64,000 bases of DNA from Pithys albifrons albifrons (lineage: Eukaryota > Chordata > Aves > Passeriformes > Thamnophilidae): positions 14,180,200 through 14,244,199 of the forward strand of contig NC_092474.1 of assembly GCF_047495875.1 (NCBI RefSeq), given 5' to 3'. Within the stretch, counting starts at the first letter, position 1, and each line of letters starts with the position of its first letter. The translations under genes and the position numbers were made by a program. Shown in pieces: positions 57,943 through 64,000 of the stretch. Below the pieces are notes generated by a model. It was not told the origin of the DNA. It saw only the letters and a list, made by a program, of their open reading frames with translations, and ran no database searches.

Positions 57943-58282
57943 TCATCACACCTTGTTCCCTGGAGAAGCCCTGGGAATGTTCCACAATGACACATTGCAA
58001 CAAACATCCCAATTTGCCCACGTGAATCGTTAATTAATCTACAGATTTTTTCAGTGTTGCTGAGGAAATCCCAACACTGGCATATTGCTGCTGGAAACTG
58101 CTCTGTCTTCTGGTGGTGGAATCTTACCTTGTTCCTGAGAACAAAGAAACATCTCAAGGACATATGAAGGGGTCCCAAATGCTGGTCAAGGGGAGTGAGC
58201 TCAGAAGTTTTGGTTCATTTCATTGAAATCCCATCATCAGTGGAGCACAAAAAGGAGCCTGAGGACCTCTTAAAAGACAACT
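57943..58282. other. Unassigned DNA
   Basis: No recognised repeat or gene. Confidence 0.4.
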
Positions 58283-58420
58283 GAGAGAGGGGAGGGGAAG
58301 GGAAGGTTTGGGAAGGGAGAGGGAAGGGAAGATTTGTGAAGACAAGGTTTCTGAAGGCAAGACTTGGGAAGGGAAGGCAAGGTTTGGGAAGGCAAGGGAA
58401 GGGAAGGTTTGGGAAGATTT
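58283..58420. repeat. Minisatellite, inverted copy of the left-end family
   Basis: Degenerate units around GGGAAGGTTTGGGAAG, the complement of the repeat at 112-595. Confidence 0.88.
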
Positions 58421-59154
58421 GGGAAGAGAAAGAGGAGGAGGAAGAGGAGAGGAGAGGAGAGGAGAGGAGAGGAGAGGAGAGGAGAGGAGAGGAGAGGAGA
58501 GGAGAGGAGAGGAGAGGAGAGGAGAGGAGAGGAGAGGAGAGGAGAGGAGAGGAGAGGAGAGGAGAGGAGAGGAGAGGAGAGGAGAGGAGAGGAGAGGAGA
58601 GGAGAGGAGGAGGAGGGGAGAGGAGGGGAGGGGAGAGGAGGGGAGAGGAGAGGAGAGGAGGGGAGGGGAGGGGAAGGGAAGGGAAGGGAAGGGAAGGGAA
58701 GGGAAGGGAAGGGAAGGGAAGGGAAGGGAAGGGAAGGGAAGGGAAGGGAAGGGAAGGGAAGGGAAGGGAAGGGAAGGGAAGGGAAGGGAAGGGAAGGGAA
58801 GGGAAGAGGAGAGGAGGGAAGGGAAGGGAAGAGGAGAGGAGGGAAGAGAAGAGAAGAGGAGAGGAGAGAAGAGAAGAGAAGAGAAGAGAAGAGAAGAGAA
58901 GAGAGAAGAGAAGAGAGAAGAGAAAAGAGAAGAGAAAAGAGAAGAGAAAAGAGAAGAGAAAAGAGAAGAGAAAAGAGAAGAGAAAAGAGAAGAGAAAAGA
59001 GAAGAGAAAAGAGAAGAGAAAAGAGAAGAGAAAAGAGAAGAGAAAAGAGAAGAGAAAAGAGAAGAGAAAAGAGAAGAGAAGAGAAAAGAGAAGAGAAGAA
59101 AGAGAAGAGAAAGAGAAGAGAAAAGAGAAGAGAAAAGAGAAAAGAGAAGAGGGA
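58421..59154. repeat. Uninterrupted purine-only simple-repeat block
   Basis: 734 nt of A and G only on the plus strand, in three phases: GGAGA units (about 58445-58605), a GGGAG-rich transition, GGGAA units (about 58671-58805), then a 12-bp unit AGAGAAAAGAGA (about 58915-59100) with variants. Stop-free in several frames, which explains the long Glu/Arg/Gly/Lys and Leu/Ser/Phe/Pro open frames on the two strands. Confidence 0.97.
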
Positions 59155-60045
59155 CCTCAATCTCAATTAATTGGGCCTTCCAGTTCCACTTTTTCATATT
59201 TTTCAGATCAGGTACCTTTGATAACTGATAAACAATTAATATATACACTAATTCAGGAAGTCTGACACAGGAGCACGAGTATAATTTGATAGAATAGAAT
59301 TATCTGGATATGAAAAATTATGTATCATGAGTGTGCAGATTTTAGTTTTCTGTCGGAAAAATATAAAATAAGAAACAAATGGCAAGGAGTGAATTTTAAA
59401 AATATTTTCTCCATTTCAGAGGTTGTATTGCTGTGCTAATTCACCCTATTCATTTCAATTAAGCAATTTATTTTAATATTCCAAGTTATTATCCAGCATG
59501 TTTAAGGTGCTCGCTGTTATTGCCCTCGTGCTCATTGCATTCTTCAGTGTTACAAAAATTGAGAGAAAACAGTAAAATCCAGTGGTTTCTTTATGTGGAG
59601 TAGGATTCATCCATACATTCTTTTTTATATGTAATATTTTCCAGCTAATATTCTTGAAGATGGACAACAGGCCAAGAGATGCAGCAATTAAAGAATAAGA
59701 CAGATGACCCACATAAAGGAAAATGTGTTTCTGAATCATAACATTAATAAATACACTGGGTTTGGTGCTTGGAGTCTGGAAGTTAATTAGGAAAATTGTT
59801 CTCTAGAACTTTTAATTTTCTGGTGTGATTTTCCCCCCTAGGATGAGTAATTTCTTTGAGCCTCATCCCGGGTCCTTAGTTCAGCTGTGAGGAATAACCC
59901 AGTGTGCTGAGAAAAGTGGGATGTTTCTGTGTTTGGCAGACCCTGATACTTCCACCTTGGCAGCTGATGGCAGAGCTGCTGCTGAAGGACCTTGGGACCC
60001 TCAGTGACTGAGGCAGGAAATGGCAGGGAAAGTGCAATAATCCCC
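59155..60045. other. Unassigned AT-rich DNA
   Basis: Non-repetitive and AT-rich from about 59210 to 59850. No exon or repeat recognised. Confidence 0.4.
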
Positions 60046-61165
60046 AATCACAGGGAATGCTGAGCTGGGAGGGACCCACAAGGACCATGGAGTCCAACTC
60101 CTGGCCCTGCACAGGACCAGCCCCAAGAGTCACACCCAGTGCCCAAGAGCATCATCCAAACCCTCCTGGAGCTCTGGCAGCCTTGGGGCTGTGCCCACTG
60201 CCCTGGGGAGCCTGATCAGTGTCCAACTACCCCCTGGGGAACAATCTTTCCCTGAGATCCAACCTAATCCTGCCCTGACACAACTCCAGGCCATTCCCTG
60301 GGTGCTGTCCCTGGTCCCCACAGAGCAGAGATCAGTGCCTGCCCCTCCTCTGCCCCTCCTGCCCCTCCTCTGCCCCTCTTCTGCAGCTGAACACACCAAG
60401 TGCCCTCAGTGTCCTCACACGCTGCCCCTCCAGGCCCTGAACCACCTCCATGTCCCTCCTTTGGACACTCTGCAATGGTTTAATCTCTCCCTTCCATTGT
60501 GTCCCCCCAAACTGCCCCCCCATTGCAGGTGAGGCTGCCCCAGTGCAGAGCAGAGTGGGACAATCCCCTCCCTGGCCCGGCCATGCTGGACCTGATGCCC
60601 CCCAGGGCAGGGATGTCCCTCCTGGCTCCAGGGCACTGCTGGCTCGTGGCCAACTGGCCACTGACCAGAACCCCCAGGGCCCTTTCCTGGAACTGCTTTC
60701 CAGCCTCTCATTCCCAGTCTGTCTGTCCATCCAGGGTTTCCCATCCCAGGGACAGAATTGACACTTCCCCTTGTTGAACTTCCTGTGGTTGGTCATTCCC
60801 AGCCCTCTGCCCTGCCCAGGTCTCTCTGCAGGGCCTTCCTGCCCTCGAGGGATTCAACAGCTTCTCCCACTTTTGAGTCATCTGCAAACTTGCTCAGTGT
60901 CCCTTCCAGTGCTGTGTCCAAGTCACTGATGAAGATGTTGAAGAGCACAGGTTCTCTGTGGAGCCCCACGAGTGACAGGTGGCCAGTCTGATGTCACCTC
61001 AGTCACTGTCACCCTCTGTGCCTGCCCTGTGAGCCAGTTGCTCACCCAGTACAGGTTGTGTTTATCCAGCTGTGGGCTGGACACTTTGTCCAGAAGGATC
61101 CTGGGAGAGACAGGTTGGAAAGCTACTGAAATCCAAGAAGATCAGATCCACTGGGAATAATTCAG
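60046..61165 (-). mobile_element. CR1 with partial reverse transcriptase, T2 type
   Basis: About 1.1 kb. The tail (AATCACAGGGAATGCTGAGC) is followed by the T2 UTR and the end of ORF2 (FNKGKC). Further in is the catalytic FADDSK at 60871-60888 on the minus strand, preceded by SDL- and FNIF-like sequence. The frames are interrupted. 5'-truncated before the RT core is complete. Confidence 0.92.
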
Positions 61166-61261
61166 TCATTGCAAGAACTGCCAAGCAAGGCCATTCATTG
61201 ACCGAGTTGTCCTCTGGGGTGGCTGCAGCTGCTCAGGAGAGAGACCTGCAGTGACTCCAGG

Positions 61262-61492
61262 GAGTCACTGAGGCTGGAAAAGACCAAGACCATCAAGTCC
61301 AACCTATGACCTTGTCACCCCACCCAGAGCACTGAGTGTCAGATCCAGTCATTCCTTGGACATCTCCAGGGATGGGGACTCCACCACCTACCTGGGCAGC
61401 CCCTTCCAATGCCTGACCACCCTTTCCAGGAAGGAATTCCTCCTGATGTCCAACCTGAACCTCCCCTGGTGCAGCTTGAGGCCGTGTCCTCA
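61262..61492 (-). mobile_element. CR1 fragment, T3/T4-like
   Basis: GGCTGGAAAAGACCAAGACC, CACTGAGTGTCAGATCCAGT, CACCTACCTGGGCAGCCCC and TGTCCAACCTGAACCTCCCC. It sits between the long CR1 and the SINE. Confidence 0.88.
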
Positions 61493-61498
61493 CATCAC

Positions 61499-61643
61499 AG
61501 AATCAGAATCACAGACTATTCTGAGTTGGAAGGGACCCACAAGGATCATCGAGTCCAACTCAAGTCAATGGCCCACACAGGGGATTGAACCCATGACCTT
61601 GGCATTGTTACAACCAAGTTTTAACCAACTGAGCTGATCTCAG
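61499..61643 (-). mobile_element. SINE with tRNA-Ile head and CR1 tail
   Basis: On the minus strand, the first 75 bp (61643 down to 61569) fold like a tRNA and resemble tRNA-Ile. They carry an A box around TCAGCTCAGTTGG, a B box GGGTTCAATCC and the acceptor-end TGGGCCA. A T2-type CR1 tail follows (CCTTGTGGGTCCCTTCCAAC) and ends in octamer-like repeats. This head-tail pairing matches the songbird SINE I know as TguSINE1, copied by CR1 enzymes. The name rests on memory of the family. It would be transcribed by RNA polymerase III from the internal A and B boxes. It is not a functional tRNA gene: base changes and fusion to CR1. Confidence 0.85.
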
Positions 61644-63505
61644 GGTCATCTGTGAGAGTGCCCAGAGGGTGAGGACCCTCAAAGGGTGACACACATGACC
61701 ACACTCCCTGAAGCTGGCCTGGGTCATTGTTTCAGGCTCCAAACCCGACTGTCACCAGGAGAAACAAATTACCTGAGGAAAAAAATCTCACACTTCTGCA
61801 GCAACAATAATGTCCCACTCATGGCACAACACACAGCAAGACACGACCAGCCACATCTCAGGGATTCGTCTTCTCCTCTCCCTGAGTCAAAGACTAAAAT
61901 GAACAAGAAGCAGAATGAAACCCCAGATGAATCAGAGCCATTTCTCCCTTTGCAATGTATGTTGCTGTTAATAACTTTCTGCTGATGATCTATTTGTGGG
62001 CTTCCTGCTCCTGCCCTCTCTTTGTAGTATCTGGACAGTTTCTCTACAAAATTAATAACAAGAATTAAATCCCTAGTGAGCTTCAGGCAGTGTCTGATCC
62101 TTTTCCCTGCCAAGGACAAAGCTCTGCTCCATGTGGGTTTAACCAGAGCAGTGTAGAAGAGAAGAACTGGTTTTTAGCACAAATATTTCTAGATATTTTG
62201 AAATACAGTCCCAATAGGACTGTGAAACCAAACATTTATATATTTTTCATGGGTAATTCTTGAGGGGAAAATTACAAGCAGCCAATGAAAGCATTTAATT
62301 TTGACACATTATAGCCTGATTCTGAAATTATATAATCAATTGCAATATCTTATCTTGTAAACTGTGTTTCGTTCTCTGCAGCCTGGAAGAAAACAGTGTA
62401 AAAATGAAGTGCGAAAACTTTCCACTGCAATATCCTGCAGGAATCAGAAGACTCTCAAGGGATGGAGAACCAGGAGAGCAGGAGGCAGAGGGAGAACTTG
62501 GAGGCATTTGGAGCATCTTCAGCAGTGGAAGTAGCTCTGGGTTTTCCATGGACAGTGGAGCAAGTGGGGTGTGTCCCCCATTGCCATCTTCTGGTCCTCT
62601 CATTGCCCCAGTCATCTGAAGGTGTAAACAGGGAACTCTGGGCACTGCCCGGGGCACCACGACATGCCCAGGACATATCTGGGGGTGTCACTGCAAACCA
62701 GGGACCCCAACAGGGACAGTGTATGTGTTGGTGACACAGCTATGGCCAAGCCATGGAGCAGAAGGACTGTGTCCTTGCACAGAGCTGATTCCCTGGTCCA
62801 GCTCCCAACAAGATGTCCCACCTCTGTCTCCATAAGTCCCCAGAAGGCAGGGAGATATTCTAATATCTGGATTTTTTTTGTTGAGTGTGTGGATTTATTT
62901 CTTCTTCTTTTTGCCCCTGTTACAGCAGCCCCAGTTGAGAGCAAGTTTACCTGAATGACTCGTGGTTTTCAGTATAATTAAACTGTACATGGACTCTTAC
63001 AGCAGTATTGTGAAACAAATTAAACCATGATTGCTCTTCCAATTCCCACTTAATGATTCATTAGTTATTATCAAAACAAGTGTGGGGAGTACAGGGCTCC
63101 AGTCCTAAAGGAGATCGATTTTGATGCCTTTAATTTGGGGTTTGCTTGTACCTGGAAGTTGGTCAATAGAGAGACCTGTAAATGGGTGTCATGGTGATGT
63201 GTCCATGGATGCCCCAAAATTGTACCCTCTCTTGCCAAGTGGGCAAAAAAATGTTTTCAGGTTTTTTTATGTCTTACAGAAGTGGCACAGATTGGGTGGG
63301 AAAGCAGAGACTTGGGTGTCAGGATCCCTCAAGCAAAAAGATGCAATACACAATTGGCTCTTCAAACCTCCAAGGACTACTTCAAATCTGTCTTTTGGGA
63401 ATTTGAGCTCGGCCTGGATCTACAGGAATGGCTGATGGGCTGTGAGTGCTGGTGGGGTGTGGGGGGATGGTCCCTGCTGGCCTTCAGGTCAAGGCTGTGT
63501 CATGG
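61644..63505. other. Unassigned 1.9-kb stretch
   Basis: No recognised repeat or gene. AT-rich at 62160-62370 and 62930-63120. Frames at 62404-62960 are overlapping and short. Confidence 0.4.
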
Positions 63506-63945
63506 AATCATGGGATCCCAGAATGGTTTAGTTGGGAGAGGCCTTAAAGCCCATCCAGTCCCACCCCTGCCATGGGCTGGGACACCTCCCTCCAGCCCAG
63601 GTTGCTCCAAGCCCTGTCCAGCCTGGCCTTGGACACTCCCAGGGATGGGGCAGCCACAGCTGCTCTGCCCAACCTGTGCCAGGCCCACCCCAGCTTCACA
63701 GGGAGGAATTCCTTCCCAAAATCCCTGCCCTCTGGCAGTGGGAAGCCATTCCCCTTGTCCCATCCCTCCATCCCTTGTCCCAAGACCCTCTTCAGCTCTC
63801 CTGGAGCCCCTTTAAGCACTGGAAGGGGCTCCAAAGTCTCTCTGGAGAATCCTCTTCTCCAGGCTGAACTCTCCCAGCCTGTCTCCATGGCAGAGGGTCT
63901 GCAAACCTGTGATCAGTTTAGAAGTCCCCCTTTGGACTCGTTTGA
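63506..63945 (-). mobile_element. CR1 fragment, T1 type
   Basis: About 440 bp. GGATCCCAGAATGGTTTAGT, CTGCCATGGGCTGGGACACC, CCCAACCTGTGCCAGGCCC and the far UTR segment CTTCTCCAGGCTGAAC. One of the longest T1 UTRs here. Confidence 0.93.
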
Positions 63946-64000
63946 CTCTTCCCATATTTAAAAGCAGGAGCCTTTTCTCCTCCATCAACCTTGACTTTAC

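Noticed and set aside
58220..59265. Open frames of 268-342 residues on both strands
   Set aside because: They lie wholly in purine-only simple repeats, where stop codons are largely impossible on some frames. Compositions are Glu/Arg/Gly/Lys or Leu/Ser/Phe/Pro only.
61569..61643. A functional tRNA-Ile gene
   Set aside because: Fused without a break to a CR1 tail, with substitutions in the stems. It is a SINE head.

Overview
This window looks like intergenic or intronic DNA from a bird, most likely a passerine. The evidence is about 45 copies or fragments of CR1 retrotransposons with the avian octamer tail (repeats of ATTCTRTG). There is also a tRNA-Ile-headed SINE with a CR1 tail, a type known to me from songbirds, and several groups of endogenous-retrovirus LTRs of avian type. 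I could not recognise any host protein-coding exon. The open reading frames are explained by simple repeats, LTRs, CR1 reverse-transcriptase remnants and chance. The window therefore reads as a layered record of retrotransposon insertion.

For brevity CR1 tails are sorted by sequence into four types, my own labels. T1 has a 3' UTR reading CCATGGGCAGGGACACCT on its complement. T2 has a 3' UTR with GGCACAGGGTGTGACTC and ends in CCTTGTGGGTCCC...AGCTCAG. T3 ends in GGTTGGACTTGATGATCT. T4 has a body beginning GAGGGAGCTGGGGGGGCTC and ends in GGCTTTTCCAGCC.

Layout. 1-2.7 kb: a 15-bp pyrimidine-rich minisatellite, then purine-rich low-complexity DNA. 2.7-9.2 kb: CR1 fragments of several ages. 9.25-9.97 kb: a solo LTR (group A). 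10-14.4 kb: mostly unassigned DNA, then CR1. 15.3-18.3 kb: a broken minus-strand endogenous retrovirus (short LTR, primer binding site, leader, broken gag), interrupted by a solo LTR (group C), itself interrupted by an opposite-strand group C LTR. 18.3-45 kb: CR1 fragments plus solo LTRs at 20.8 (A), 25.9 (B), 31.5 (B), 37.9 (A), 40.8 (B) and 43.1 kb (B). The last lies inside a group C LTR. 45.5-47.2 kb: the longest CR1, with reverse-transcriptase motifs, split by a 179-bp insert that carries a near-perfect hairpin. 48-57.5 kb: more CR1, and a second copy of the hairpin unit at 57.3 kb. 58.28-59.15 kb: a purine-only simple-repeat block of 734 nt, preceded by the same minisatellite family as the left end but inverted. 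60.0-61.7 kb: a long minus-strand CR1, another CR1 and the SINE. 63.5 kb to the end: one more CR1.

Nearly all LTRs carry exact 5-bp target-site duplications, so their boundaries and nesting order can be read directly. None has internal viral sequence, so they are solo LTRs. The most unusual item is the twin hairpin unit made of CR1 tail sequence, present at two places with the same scrambled internal order. The rest is unassigned DNA, including a few AT-rich blocks that could be conserved regulatory DNA. That cannot be judged from one sequence.
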